Positions 1-8,707 are shown, counted from the stretch's first letter. The stretch: 17,572 nt of DNA from CAYNNP01 sp964398215 (GCA_964398215.1 CAYNNP010000137.1:1-17572), one strand, 5' to 3'. The notes: a model not told the origin generated them from the sequence alone. Numbers and translations: made by a program.

Positions 1-4
1 TCAG

Positions 5-77
5 TACCCCCGGTAGGGCTCGAACCTACGACAAACGGATTAAGAGTCCGTTGCTCTACCAACTGAGCTACAAGGGC
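5..77 (-). tRNA. tRNA-Lys (anticodon CUU)
   Basis: Read on the minus strand this folds into a complete 73-nt cloverleaf. The D-stem GCTC/GAGC, anticodon stem ACGGA/TCCGT and T-stem GTAGG/CCTAC are all perfect, and the T-loop is TTCGAGC. The anticodon loop is CTCTTAA, so the anticodon is CTT (CUU), which decodes the lysine codon AAG. The discriminator base is A and the following bases are CTGA, so CCA is not encoded and must be added after transcription. The acceptor stem GCCCTTG/CGGGGGT contains three G-U wobble pairs (1-72, 5-68, 6-67). It lies 59 nt downstream of rsmA on the same strand and could be co-transcribed with it. Confidence 0.96.
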
Positions 78-136
78 GTTTTCTCTTGATCAGAGACACA
101 ATTAGATTAGCAGGTTCGCGATGGGACGCAAGGATG

Positions 137-1060
137 TTATTCGCTTTCGTTTTTTTGGGCGATTTCCTTCAGCCGTAGGGCTTCCGCAAGTTCCTGGACT
201 TGCGCCACCGTTAACTCTTCTGTGCGGGCGGTTTCGCCGTGTCCTAGAGCTTGTAGGACCTGGTCGACGTCCGATTTTTCTAGCTTTCCTTTCATCGCGC
301 TGATCGCGACGCTGCGCAAAAATTTTCGCCGGTGAAAAAACAATGCCCGAGTTAGCTGATGAAAGTGCTTGAGGTCGATGAACTTTTCACGCCACTCGGG
401 GACCGCGTCCAAGCGTATGATCGCGGAATTGACTTTTGGTCGCGGCCAAAACACTTTTGGCGGCAGCACGCGCACGATGGACGCTTCACACAGCGATTGG
501 ATCCACACACTGAGCGCACCATAGTCCTTGGTGCGCGGCCCGGCGACCATTCTATCGCCGAGTTCTTTTTGGATTGTCACGACCATCGCATCGGGTGCCG
601 GTGTTTCCAGCAGCAAATTGCTGATGATTGGTGTCGCGACGTTGTAGGGCAAATTCGCCACTAAGAGGAATCGTGCCTCGTCGCCAATCCTAGAAAGCGC
701 GTCACGGATGTTGTCCATGATTTCGGGGCGGAGTGCATTTTTGTTTCGCAACGCGTCGCCGTGGATGAGACGGACATTCGTGCGGCCTTCAAGTTCTTCG
801 CTCGCTAGTCGGTGAAGATTTTGGTCGATTTCAACCGACAACACGGCGCCAGCAGCATCTGAAAGCCGCTTGGTCAATGAGCCAACGCCGGTTCCAATTT
901 CGAGTACGACATCTGTTTTGCGAAGCTCTGCGCTGCGAGCAATCAGATCGATGAGGTTCAGGTCGATCAGAAAATTCTGCCCAAAACGGGAGACCGGGCG
1001 AAGGCCTGCTGCTGCCAAGCGTTTGGACAGGTAACTGGCGGTTTGACGTGGTTCACTCAC
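137..1060 (-). CDS. rsmA: 16S rRNA (adenine1518/1519-N6)-dimethyltransferase RsmA/KsgA
   Basis: The 307-residue product should transfer four methyl groups from S-adenosylmethionine to two adjacent adenines at the 3' end of 16S rRNA, a late step in 30S subunit maturation. The family signatures are present in order: GQNFL at residues 27-31, the SAM-binding glycine loop EIGTGVG at 54-60, the acidic VEID at 76-79, the catalytic NLPYN at 136-140, WPRPKVNSAI at 205-214, and a basic C-terminal segment HRRKFLR at 243-249. Length fits the family (about 270-300 residues). The start is GTG at 1060, overlapping the TGA of ribE by four bases (GTGA), which suggests translational coupling. No terminator is visible between this gene and the downstream tRNA-Lys. 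Confidence 0.96.
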   Translation of the reverse strand: MSEPRQTASYLSKRLAAAGLRPVSRFGQNFLIDLNLIDLIARSAELRKTDVVLEIGTGVGSLTKRLSDAAGAVLSVEIDQNLHRLASEELEGRTNVRLIHGDALRNKNALRPEIMDNIRDALSRIGDEARFLLVANLPYNVATPIISNLLLETPAPDAMVVTIQKELGDRMVAGPRTKDYGALSVWIQSLCEASIVRVLPPKVFWPRPKVNSAIIRLDAVPEWREKFIDLKHFHQLTRALFFHRRKFLRSVAISAMKGKLEKSDVDQVLQALGHGETARTEELTVAQVQELAEALRLKEIAQKNESE

Positions 1061-1668
1061 GATTCGTCTGACCCCTGGGGCAGCATTTGCAATGATCGTT
1101 GGACGTACTTTGCAAGTACATCGGTTTCTAAATTCACTTGGTCGCCGATTTGTAATTGCCCCATCGTGGTTTCGCTTAACGTGTGCGGAATCAAGGCAAC
1201 GGAGAACGAATCAGCTTCGGCTTCAACGACGGTGAGGCTAACGCCATCGATCGCGATACTGCCTTTGCCGACAATCTGCGCCGCAAGCCTTGATGGTACT
1301 CGGAAGTGCAGATGAGCCCAGGGTGGATCTTCGCGCCGCTGTATCAATTCACCAAGATCGTCAATGTGTCCTGTGACGTAATGTCCGCCCATCCGATCAC
1401 CGACTTTCAGAGAACGTTCGAGATTCACACAATCGCCCTGAGCAAGCTGGCCCAAGTTGGTTCGTGACAGGGTTTCTTCACCAGCTTCAAAGTCCAATTC
1501 TTCGCCATTGATTTGCACAACCGTCAAGCAACAGCCGTTCAGAGCGATGCTGTCGCCCATGGCGGCGTCCTGGGAAACCTTGCCGCATGCAATCTTAAAT
1601 CGCTTGCCAGGAGGTTGGTCTTCGATGGCAACAATACGGCCAAGGGTCTCGACTAAGCCTGTAAACAT
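1057..1668 (-). CDS. ribE: Riboflavin synthase, alpha chain
   Basis: This enzyme joins two molecules of 6,7-dimethyl-8-ribityllumazine to give riboflavin and a pyrimidine product, the last step of vitamin B2 synthesis in the cytoplasm. The 203-residue protein has the diagnostic N-terminus MFTGLVE and two tandem lumazine-binding barrels. Repeat 1 covers about residues 1-95 with GCCLTV at 45-50. Repeat 2 covers about 98-190 with DGVSLTV at 141-147. GGHYVTGHID lies at 94-103 at the repeat junction, and ETDVLAKYV at 181-189 is the usual C-terminal motif. The start is ATG at 1668. It is the first gene of a ribE-rsmA pair. I looked upstream for an FMN riboswitch consensus and did not find one, so FMN control is not supported. 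Some species name this gene ribC or ribE. Confidence 0.96.
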   Translation of the reverse strand: MFTGLVETLGRIVAIEDQPPGKRFKIACGKVSQDAAMGDSIALNGCCLTVVQINGEELDFEAGEETLSRTNLGQLAQGDCVNLERSLKVGDRMGGHYVTGHIDDLGELIQRREDPPWAHLHFRVPSRLAAQIVGKGSIAIDGVSLTVVEAEADSFSVALIPHTLSETTMGQLQIGDQVNLETDVLAKYVQRSLQMLPQGSDES

Positions 1669-1836
1669 AAATCAATTGGTGAAAGTGTCGTTAGATAAGG
1701 GCAGTGGTTCGGACGAAAAACGCTAGTTCTGGGTAAGAACCGTTCTGTATCAGATCGGGGGTGGTAGCAGGATTGCTGATTGAGCAAAATGCCGCGTTCA
1801 ACATCTATCAGCGTAAATCCCAAACCCATCCCTGAC

Positions 1837-1840
1837 GAGG
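1837..1840 (+). promoter_or_regulatory. Shine-Dalgarno site that sets the eno start
   Basis: GAGG lies five bases before the ATG at 1846. The encoded N-terminus (MSLIEQIHARQILDSRGNP) then aligns with other enolases. A longer in-frame reading from TTG at 1780 would add 22 residues with no enolase counterpart, so 1846 is preferred. Confidence 0.6.
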
Positions 1841-1845
1841 ACCCA

Positions 1846-3123
1846 ATGTCTCTGATCGAACAAATCCACGCGCGACAAATCTTGGACAGCCGCGGCAATC
1901 CGACCGTTGAGTGCGAAGTTGAGCTCAGTGATGGAGCCTTTGGGCGAGCTGCGGTCCCAAGTGGAGCTAGCACGGGTGCCCATGAAGCGTGGGAACTGCG
2001 TGATGGTGACAAGTCTGTGTATATGGGCAAGGGCGTGACCACAGCGGTCAACAACGTGAACGAGAAAATCGCCGAAGAACTCAATGGCATGGACGCTCTG
2101 GACCAAGCTGCCATTGACGGTGCCTTGCTCGCGTTGGACGGGACTCCTAACAAGAAAAACTTGGGTGCGAATGCGATCCTTGGTGTTTCTTTGGCGACTG
2201 CCCACGCAGCGGCTCAGTCAACCGGACAGCCTCTGTATCGCTATCTGGGCGGTGCAAGCGCACGTTTGCTGCCAGCACCGATGATGAACATTATCAATGG
2301 CGGCGAGCACGCGGACAACAGTGTTGATATTCAAGAATTCATGGTCATGCCACTTGGGTTCGAGCGTTTTAGCGACGCGTTGCGAGCCGGCACAGAAGTC
2401 TTTCACAACTTGAAGAAAGTTCTCAGTAGCAAAGGCTACAACACAGCGGTTGGAGACGAAGGTGGTTTTGCTCCCGATTTGAAGAGCAACCAAGAAGCTT
2501 TGGATGTGATTTTGCAAGCGATTGAGAACGCTGGCTACAAGGCTGGCGAGCAAATTTGGATCGCGCTCGATTCGGCTTCGACTGAATTCTACGATTCGTC
2601 GACCGGCAAATACAAAATCGACGGCAAGGATCTTTCGGGCAGCGAAATGGTCGACTTCTTGGCAGACTGGTGTGACAAATATCCGATCTGCAGTATCGAA
2701 GACGGATGTGCGGAGGACGACTGGGATACTTGGAAATTGCTAACTGACAAAGTTGGTGACAAAGTACAGTTGGTAGGCGATGATTTGTTTGTGACGAATG
2801 TGGAACGACTCCAGCGTGGAATCGACGAAGGAATTGCCAACAGCATTTTGATCAAGGTCAACCAGATTGGTACGTTGACTGAAACGATCGATTCGATCCA
2901 GTTGGCTGGTCGCCACGGCTTCACAGCAGTTGCAAGCCACCGCAGTGGCGAAACCGAAGACGCCACGATCGCTGATTTAGCAGTGGCAATGTCGACTGGT
3001 CAGATCAAAACTGGATCGGCTAGCCGAAGTGATCGAATGGCAAAGTACAACCAGTTGCTTCGCATCGAAGAATTGCTGGGCAACACAGGTCAGTACGCTG
3101 GCCCAATGTTCGCCAAGAAGTAG
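1846..3123 (+). CDS. eno: Enolase (phosphopyruvate hydratase)
   Basis: Enolase interconverts 2-phosphoglycerate and phosphoenolpyruvate in glycolysis and gluconeogenesis, and in many bacteria it also sits in the RNA degradosome. The 425-residue protein is of normal family length. It carries the N-terminal ILDSRGNPTVE, the substrate loop SGASTGAHE, GGEHADNSVDIQEF with the active-site His and Glu, and GDEGGFAPD. The metal ligands are ALDSASTEF (Asp), SIEDGCAEDDW (Glu) and VGDDLFVTN (Asp). The catalytic-lysine signature LIKVNQIGTLTET and the SHRSGETED loop are also present. All catalytic positions appear intact. The gene stands alone, divergent from ribE and ended by a strong hairpin terminator, which suggests a monocistronic unit. 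The sequence of the region upstream (1669-1845) did not give a convincing promoter by eye. Confidence 0.98.
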   Translation: MSLIEQIHARQILDSRGNPTVECEVELSDGAFGRAAVPSGASTGAHEAWELRDGDKSVYMGKGVTTAVNNVNEKIAEELNGMDALDQAAIDGALLALDGTPNKKNLGANAILGVSLATAHAAAQSTGQPLYRYLGGASARLLPAPMMNIINGGEHADNSVDIQEFMVMPLGFERFSDALRAGTEVFHNLKKVLSSKGYNTAVGDEGGFAPDLKSNQEALDVILQAIENAGYKAGEQIWIALDSASTEFYDSSTGKYKIDGKDLSGSEMVDFLADWCDKYPICSIEDGCAEDDWDTWKLLTDKVGDKVQLVGDDLFVTNVERLQRGIDEGIANSILIKVNQIGTLTETIDSIQLAGRHGFTAVASHRSGETEDATIADLAVAMSTGQIKTGSASRSDRMAKYNQLLRIEELLGNTGQYAGPMFAKK

Positions 3124-3154
3124 GCGAAATCTAGAAGTTTACATTTGATTTGAT

Positions 3155-3191
3155 AAATCCACTCTTGCACTGGCAAGAGTGGATTTTTTTT
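3155..3191 (+). terminator. Intrinsic terminator of eno
   Basis: A 14-bp inverted repeat runs from 3155-3168 to 3173-3186; its core ATCCACTCTTGC / GCAAGAGTGGAT is a perfect match. The loop is ACTG and a run of eight T residues covers 3184-3191. It starts 31 bases after the eno stop codon. The stem also faces the convergent gene ending at 3219, but on that strand it is followed by only three T residues, so two-way termination would be weaker in that direction. Confidence 0.93.
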
Positions 3192-3218
3192 GTGCTGCTG
3201 GGCGACCGCTAACTGGCT

Positions 3219-4754
3219 TTAGAAATCGATGGCTTCATTGCCGTTGTAAGTCATAAGCGCCTTGAGTTTTTTGGCGCCAATGTTCTTGGGGAACTCTCGA
3301 ACCGCACCGTCATACATTCCGGCAGAGAACGATGCGCCGTCGGGTAGGCCATCAACGTACTTGATAATTTCATCGATGGTCATTCCAGCTGGCTTATCCA
3401 TCCATGGTGTGTCTGTCTGAATCATGACAATTGCAATCGTATTGGATGTTCCATCGATCATGTCTCGAAAACCAGTTGGCATATTCTCATGCAAAACCCA
3501 GACAATATCCGACGTTTTTCCATTCGGCCCGAAAATGCTGGGCATCTTGTCGACAAATTTGTTGTTGGGTGCTTCCTTGGGGCCTTTGTCGAAATCCATA
3601 GCTTCATGCATTGCCATTTCCTCCATGAATGGCAGCAGTCGTATCCGCCAGTTGAATTTGTCAACTTCGCCAGCTCGGTTAACGAATGGAAAACTCTGGT
3701 AGACCGACACATAGTTGTGAAACCCTAGCAAGACTTGACGCATACGGTTCCTTGCTTCCGTTCTTTTCGCTGCATTGCGCACAGTTACGATCGAACTTAC
3801 AAAGGCATCATCAAAACCATTGGGACGTGGGATACTCATTGTCAGTGAATTACCGTCGCGCTTCACTGCCAGTGAGTTCATGATTTCCGTGATGACCTGC
3901 TTCATCTCGGGCGATGCCTGGGCAGCGGCCTGCTGTGAGCTGGCTTTGGCTATCGCAAGCAGACCATTGAGGGCGGTTTCCAAAGTTTGTGTGTCTTCGT
4001 CGCTTTTTCCTGTCAACTCTAGCGAAAGAATGGGGTCAGCTTCGACGTTGACCGCCAACCCGACGCTGCCAATCGTTTGCAGCGGAATAAGGCCTGCGAT
4101 AGGCTGCAGTTCGTTCCCTGCCATATCCATTGCCTGCTTGATGACGTCTTCAGCTGTCTTTGCGTCGACTGCGAATCGAATCGGATAATTAGGCAGCTTG
4201 CTCCAAGTTTCGGTGAGTGTGGGCGTACGGAAATTTCGAGTCTCTTGAGCGGCATAAAGATCGGTTGCGAGCTCCAACGTTTTCGCATCAATCTTGCAAA
4301 CTGAAATATTTGTAGGCCCATCGTTTCGAGGATACAGAAAAGTCATTCCGTTCTTCTCGACGGGGTTGCTGACTTTTTCCATCTCGGAGTAGGTGGTTTT
4401 GATCATTTCGGGATCTACCGCCAGCATTCGTACGAATAACTCCATTGGGATTTCACCCTTTTGTTCAGCGGAGATGACGTCCATCATACTTTTCGGATAG
4501 CCAACCGAGCCGATGACACGATCAAGCTTTGTAGGATCCAATCCGCCCAATTCTTGCGGCTGGTTCCTGAACATGTTCTTCAGGATTTCGTCACCAAAGG
4601 CTTTCTGAAAAAGTACTCCACTGCGGAGCTTCGCTATCTGTACATCAAAGGCGATGACCGACTGTTTTTCGGCTGGCACCTGAGCGCGAGCTGTGGAGAG
4701 CACGGCAAACACGGCAGCGAATGCCATTGAGCGGGAAAGGACCAGAGATTTCAT
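3219..4754 (-). CDS. Exported protein with DUF1559-like C-terminal module
   Basis: The role is unknown. I start it at ATG 4754 because this gives a clean Sec signal peptide: MKS, then a hydrophobic stretch, then STARA|QVP with cleavage near residue 24. An in-frame start at 4835 would put 27 charged residues in front of it. Residues about 25-325 are a soluble region I do not recognise. From about residue 330 to the end (511) the protein resembles the planctomycete DUF1559 family: RNRMRQVLLGFHNY around 335-348, FNWRIRLLPFMEE, the hallmark DGTSNTI near 434-440, and a terminal DGAVREFP...LKALMTYNGNEAI. The usual DUF1559 N-terminus, a type IV prepilin-like methylation site plus transmembrane helix, is absent. 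The gene is convergent with eno and lies downstream of the mechanosensitive channel gene on the same strand, 243 bases away. A periplasmic location is inferred. Confidence 0.8.
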   Translation of the reverse strand: MKSLVLSRSMAFAAVFAVLSTARAQVPAEKQSVIAFDVQIAKLRSGVLFQKAFGDEILKNMFRNQPQELGGLDPTKLDRVIGSVGYPKSMMDVISAEQKGEIPMELFVRMLAVDPEMIKTTYSEMEKVSNPVEKNGMTFLYPRNDGPTNISVCKIDAKTLELATDLYAAQETRNFRTPTLTETWSKLPNYPIRFAVDAKTAEDVIKQAMDMAGNELQPIAGLIPLQTIGSVGLAVNVEADPILSLELTGKSDEDTQTLETALNGLLAIAKASSQQAAAQASPEMKQVITEIMNSLAVKRDGNSLTMSIPRPNGFDDAFVSSIVTVRNAAKRTEARNRMRQVLLGFHNYVSVYQSFPFVNRAGEVDKFNWRIRLLPFMEEMAMHEAMDFDKGPKEAPNNKFVDKMPSIFGPNGKTSDIVWVLHENMPTGFRDMIDGTSNTIAIVMIQTDTPWMDKPAGMTIDEIIKYVDGLPDGASFSAGMYDGAVREFPKNIGAKKLKALMTYNGNEAIDF

Positions 4755-4997
4755 GTTGTGTGCCACTTCTTGAGTTTTAGTAGATCTAATCTTTAGCCTG
4801 AGTCCCATTGTGTTAAGCAAATCACCTCGCGGCAAATGGACAATGGAACCAGTAGGTATAGTGAAGACGATTTGGTCTTTGCTGTGGATGATAAAATTTA
4901 GAAAACTGAGAAGATTTTCCCAGATATGGCCAAGCAGAGAGCGGCCGAATAGGCGGTACCAAGAAGCCGCAAGCGGCGGCTGCGATCAGTTGGCCTG
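4755..4997. other. Intergenic region between the mechanosensitive channel and the DUF1559-type gene
   Basis: No gene is supported here. It must hold the 3' end of the channel transcript and the leader of the minus-strand gene starting at 4754. A small GC-rich inverted repeat (AGCCGC at 4965-4970, GCGGCT at 4976-4981) lies just past the channel stop codon but has no T run, so I do not call it a terminator. An AT-rich patch spans about 4885-4920. I could not pick a convincing -35/-10 pair. Confidence 0.5.
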
Positions 4998-7900
4998 CTA
5001 TGCAGCTGGGCGTTGCTGCATCGCCGCAGAGGGCGATACGTTCAGATTGTGGATCCGCAATTCTTGTTGTGGGAATGCGATTTCGATGCCTTCGTTGGCA
5101 AAGGCTTGATCAATCATCGTGTTTAGCTCGTTGTTGACTTCTGGTTGAGCCTCTCGATGAGGAATGAAGACGCGAAGTTCAAAGTCCAACGTGCTTTCGC
5201 CGAATTGCTTGAAAATGACGGCTGGCGGTGGCGAATCCAATACGTTTGGACAGCGACGGGCGATTCCCAGCAGCGTGCTGCGGACAAGTTGCGTGTCGCT
5301 GCCATAGGCGACTCCGACCGAAATGATCGTTCGACAGATAGAATCGCTCAGTGTCCAGTTGATCACGTTGTCGGTAATGAATGTCCTGTTGGGGACGATC
5401 AACTCACGACGGTCAAAGTCAGTGATGGTCGTGGCTCGCATCTTCATCCTAGAAACAGTCCCTGTGACGTTGCCAACGGTAACGATGTCGCCCGCTCGGA
5501 TTGGCCGTTCAAACAGAATGATGACGCCACTGACTAAGTTTGCAAAGATTTCTTGCAGTCCAAAACCGAGGCCAACGGTCATCGCAGCGGCCAGCCACTG
5601 AACCTTGGCCCATGAAAGTTGCAGTATCGAAAACGCGATCACCAAGCCAGCAAGGGTCGCAATGTAGTTGACGATGATTGCAATCGCGTGTCGACCACCA
5701 CGGTCGATTGACAGGCGCGTCAAAACGGTAAATTCCAGCAAACTGGAGAGACGACGCACAACAACCAGAGCGGTCACGACTACTAGCGCTGCGCAGATAC
5801 CATCCATCAATGTCGTAGGCCGATTGACCTCGATGTGTTGAACAATTTCTTTGCCAGTTCCATCCGCGACGACCTCGGATACTTCCATAAAATTGTCCCA
5901 GAGCACGACGCGGTCCAGGACCCTAAGTGCTGGCAGCACTTGTGACCAAATGAACCAACCGCCGACCAGCAAAAGCATGATGGTCGCAAACCGCAATAGG
6001 TCGCGAATATCAGAGTTAACGGCTTGTTCCCATTTGATTTCATCTTCCGCGTCGACTGAAGAGGCTGCTGGATCGTCTTCTCGCGCAACCAGCATTCTTT
6101 CGCGTTCGCGAACACGGCGGTTGTAGCTTTGCAAACGCAAACTCCGCAGAACCAGAGCGTGCAAAACGATCAGGCCCAAGATTGCGACAAAGCTTTCGGC
6201 AAGTCTCCCGCTCAGCACGGTAGCCGAATAGTGGTAGCCATAGATCGACACAGCAGCCAACATCAGCGGCGCCAAAATACTTGCGATCCAAATCGGTTTC
6301 TGAGTACGAGCGATCAAAGATCCTGGGCGTATCCTCATGTTGGCTTGCATGATCGCACCGCTTGGGCGCAACAACAGAAAGCATTGAACGCTGACAAACC
6401 CCAGCATGCTGATCAAAGTCAAACGGTGCAGATTCAAATGCCCATTGAGCGGTGCATAGCCAGAAACAAACAGCAGAGCGATCAGCGGGGCTCCGATCAG
6501 TACCGTTAGTTCTTGGGTTCGCCGGACGCTGACCAAGACACTTTTTGGCCAGTCGAATAGTCGTTGGCCAACGCGATCTTCGGCGCACAATTCGCGGATG
6601 AAGTGGCAGCCCCAGACGAGCGCTGCGACCGCAAAGAATGCTTTGCCCAAACCAGTGACGTAGTCGTTGACGTTCGCGGTGCTGAGTTTGTAACCAATTG
6701 CCAGCAGAACCGTCGGCCATCCGGCTGATAGTAGTGCGGAAATCGCAAGACCTTGAAGTGAACGTCCAAGGGGCACGAGTTTCCGAGGATCGGGTGGTCG
6801 GCAGATCGCTTCAAGTCGTTGAATGAAACGTTGACGAAACGAGAACGCAATCCCCAGCAACACTACTGCCATTAGCAAGGAACTGGGGTGCCGAATGGTT
6901 TCGCCAATCACTGACTCAGCCGCTTGTTTCCAAATGGCGATATCGAATAGTCCAGTGGCAGCGGAGGCGGCACGCTTAAAATCTGTCAGTGAAAGAATGT
7001 CGTCACTACAGACCCACAGCACGTGTTCGCCCAGGTACTCACGGAACGAATTGGTTTTCGATATGACGCTTTGGTTCGCGAATTCTAGTTCGGCAAGTTG
7101 CGTCAACAGTGTGTCTTGGTCAGCGATCAGGCGATTCAATAATCGGCGTCTTGATTTCGCGAGTTGCGACAACACTGCGACGGCTTGGCTGCGATCGAAT
7201 TTTTGTAATTGCTCTGATTCGTCGATGGTCTTTTCGGCAAAACTCTTTGGGTCAGCGACTTGTCGGCGTTCATCCTTCAAATCCATCCGAAGTAAATGCG
7301 TTTTGGGCGTTATCATCGACAGCCAAGTTGATCGCACTTCACACTTACGTAGCCTTGGAAGTTCGTCAAGTTGTTGACGCAACATGATGCCAGTGCTTGT
7401 TGCATTGGGAGCATGCAGCACCTTGCTCTCGATTGACTTTCGATTCTCACTCAACTTGCTAAGCAGTTTCCGCAGCCCTTCAAGCTCCTTGGATGTCCGC
7501 TCGATGTTCGCTGTAGCAGCGACGCGCAGTTGGGCAACGTCTGCGTTTCGACGAGCGATGTCTTGGACCGCCGCGTGAGACTTTTCCGCGATGAAGCTAG
7601 CCTCTTCGGCTTGATTCTGGACCTCGTTGCGCCGGAATGTTTTTACGAGTCTTCGGACTTCGTCCAACTGCTCGCGTTCAGCGTTCAAATCGCGAATCAG
7701 CAGATCATGTTCGAGTGGAAAATGTTCTTTGAACGAATCGATATGCGCACGTTGAATTCGCGCATGCTCTGCTTGGGACCGCAAACGCTGGATGGTCGCC
7801 TTATGTGCCGATGCATCGATCCGATCGGTGAGTGCGGAGCTGTTGTGAGCAAGCTCAAGTTGCCCCTGCTGTTTCAATGTGGTTTCAATCTTTGACAGTT

Positions 7901-8450
7901 CGTTGGCAATCGCGCTGACACGGTCCGCGCGCCCTGCGATCCGCTCGTCCATTTGTTCCAGAGCTTTCTGCTTTTCAGCAACGCGTTGCTCTAGCTGTAG
8001 AATTCGTGCTTCCAGCTCTCTTAGCTGCTTGCCAGCGGCCTGCCATTGATCGGTGATTGCATTGGACGGTAAAGCTAATGCGTTTCGAAGCTGTATGAGT
8101 TGACTGGGAGCTTGCGCGATTTGTTGCTTCAGATCTTCAGTAAGACGCTTGTAGTTGTCAGCAGCTTTTAACGATGACAATGCTGAAGTGAGTTTATGCT
8201 GCAGATCGGTTAGCTTGGATTCATCCCAGCCTTCTTGATGCTCCAGTTCTGTTACTAGCGACCGAATTTCTGGTTCAGTGATATCGATCGCGTCTACATT
8301 CGAATCAGCCGTTTGCGTGTACCAAGCTTGTTGGACGCCGTAACGATTGGGCACCTGTGCTTGAACGGCATTTGTCACCATCAAAGCAGCCAGACACGTC
8401 GCCAAGCGAATGGCGATATTCAATGGATAGCTAGAACAAAGCGTTGGCAT
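4998..8450 (-). CDS. Large MscS-family mechanosensitive channel (MscK/MscM type)
   Basis: Channels of this type open under membrane tension to release solutes during osmotic downshock. The start chosen is ATG 8450, giving 1150 residues and a Sec signal peptide (hydrophobic core, then NAVQAQ). An in-frame TTG at 8495 is less likely. Residues about 60-465 are a periplasmic, strongly coiled-coil region, as in the MscS porin domain of MscK/MscM. From about 525 to 980 I count roughly eleven hydrophobic helices. The last is the pore helix, with GLGFGLQEIFANLVSGVI near 960-977, followed by the MscS beta domain (FERPIRAGDIVTVG, TTITDFDRRELIVPNR) and the C-terminal FPQQELRIHN. Length and order match E. 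coli MscK and MscM (about 1100 residues). It is divergent from a voltage-sensor-like gene. I leave the symbol blank because MscK and MscM cannot be told apart by eye. Confidence 0.92.
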   Translation of the reverse strand: MPTLCSSYPLNIAIRLATCLAALMVTNAVQAQVPNRYGVQQAWYTQTADSNVDAIDITEPEIRSLVTELEHQEGWDESKLTDLQHKLTSALSSLKAADNYKRLTEDLKQQIAQAPSQLIQLRNALALPSNAITDQWQAAGKQLRELEARILQLEQRVAEKQKALEQMDERIAGRADRVSAIANELSKIETTLKQQGQLELAHNSSALTDRIDASAHKATIQRLRSQAEHARIQRAHIDSFKEHFPLEHDLLIRDLNAEREQLDEVRRLVKTFRRNEVQNQAEEASFIAEKSHAAVQDIARRNADVAQLRVAATANIERTSKELEGLRKLLSKLSENRKSIESKVLHAPNATSTGIMLRQQLDELPRLRKCEVRSTWLSMITPKTHLLRMDLKDERRQVADPKSFAEKTIDESEQLQKFDRSQAVAVLSQLAKSRRRLLNRLIADQDTLLTQLAELEFANQSVISKTNSFREYLGEHVLWVCSDDILSLTDFKRAASAATGLFDIAIWKQAAESVIGETIRHPSSLLMAVVLLGIAFSFRQRFIQRLEAICRPPDPRKLVPLGRSLQGLAISALLSAGWPTVLLAIGYKLSTANVNDYVTGLGKAFFAVAALVWGCHFIRELCAEDRVGQRLFDWPKSVLVSVRRTQELTVLIGAPLIALLFVSGYAPLNGHLNLHRLTLISMLGFVSVQCFLLLRPSGAIMQANMRIRPGSLIARTQKPIWIASILAPLMLAAVSIYGYHYSATVLSGRLAESFVAILGLIVLHALVLRSLRLQSYNRRVRERERMLVAREDDPAASSVDAEDEIKWEQAVNSDIRDLLRFATIMLLLVGGWFIWSQVLPALRVLDRVVLWDNFMEVSEVVADGTGKEIVQHIEVNRPTTLMDGICAALVVVTALVVVRRLSSLLEFTVLTRLSIDRGGRHAIAIIVNYIATLAGLVIAFSILQLSWAKVQWLAAAMTVGLGFGLQEIFANLVSGVIILFERPIRAGDIVTVGNVTGTVSRMKMRATTITDFDRRELIVPNRTFITDNVINWTLSDSICRTIISVGVAYGSDTQLVRSTLLGIARRCPNVLDSPPPAVIFKQFGESTLDFELRVFIPHREAQPEVNNELNTMIDQAFANEGIEIAFPQQELRIHNLNVSPSAAMQQRPAA

Positions 8451-8501
8451 ATTGGGAGACCGACCGAACCGGAGACGACAAAAGACATGTTCCAACGTTC
8501 T

Positions 8502-8531
8502 TTATTAGCAGTGCTTCCGAATAGGGGTCAA
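8502..8531 (-). promoter_or_regulatory. Possible sigma-70-type promoter of the mechanosensitive channel gene
   Basis: On the minus strand TTGACC (8531-8526, five of six matches to the -35 consensus) is followed after 18 bases by TAATAA (8507-8502), a poor -10 match. Transcription would start near 8495 and leave a leader of about 45 bases before ATG 8450. The -10 is weak, so this is a tentative call. Confidence 0.3.
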
Positions 8532-8683
8532 CGTCGAGGTTCAGCGCCCTATGCCTGCAAAGGAATCGGGGCATGCAATTGCTGCGTATTCTGACAGCGG
8601 CCAAATTCGTGCTTAAACCTCGTAAAACGCGTCGCACAGTCCGCGCGCCTTTTTTTGAGAACTTTTCTGCCTAAACACGTAGG

Positions 8684-8707
8684 CCAGCGACTTAGTATGT
8701 TCGCTGG
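8684..8707. repeat. Inverted repeat upstream of the voltage-sensor-like gene
   Basis: CCAGCGA at 8684-8690 and TCGCTGG at 8701-8707 are perfect 7-base arms with a 10-base spacer. It ends 54 bases before ATG 8762 and has no T run. It could be an operator or a leader hairpin, or chance; only comparison with related genomes would tell. Confidence 0.4.

Noticed and set aside
1669..1779. FMN riboswitch upstream of ribE
   Set aside because: The conserved FMN-element sequence blocks are not found on the minus strand in this stretch, and the leader is short.
1780..1845. N-terminal extension of enolase from a TTG start
   Set aside because: The 22 added residues have no enolase counterpart, and GAGG sits correctly before ATG 1846.
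1653..2205. Minus-strand open frames antisense to eno (166 and 135 codons)
   Set aside because: They lie opposite the conserved enolase N-terminal region and have no recognisable motifs.
6040..6720. 226-codon open frame inside the mechanosensitive channel gene, same strand, other frame
   Set aside because: It overlaps well-conserved membrane helices of the channel, its product is rich in Arg, Cys and His with no family resemblance, and no ribosome site is seen. It is a chance frame.
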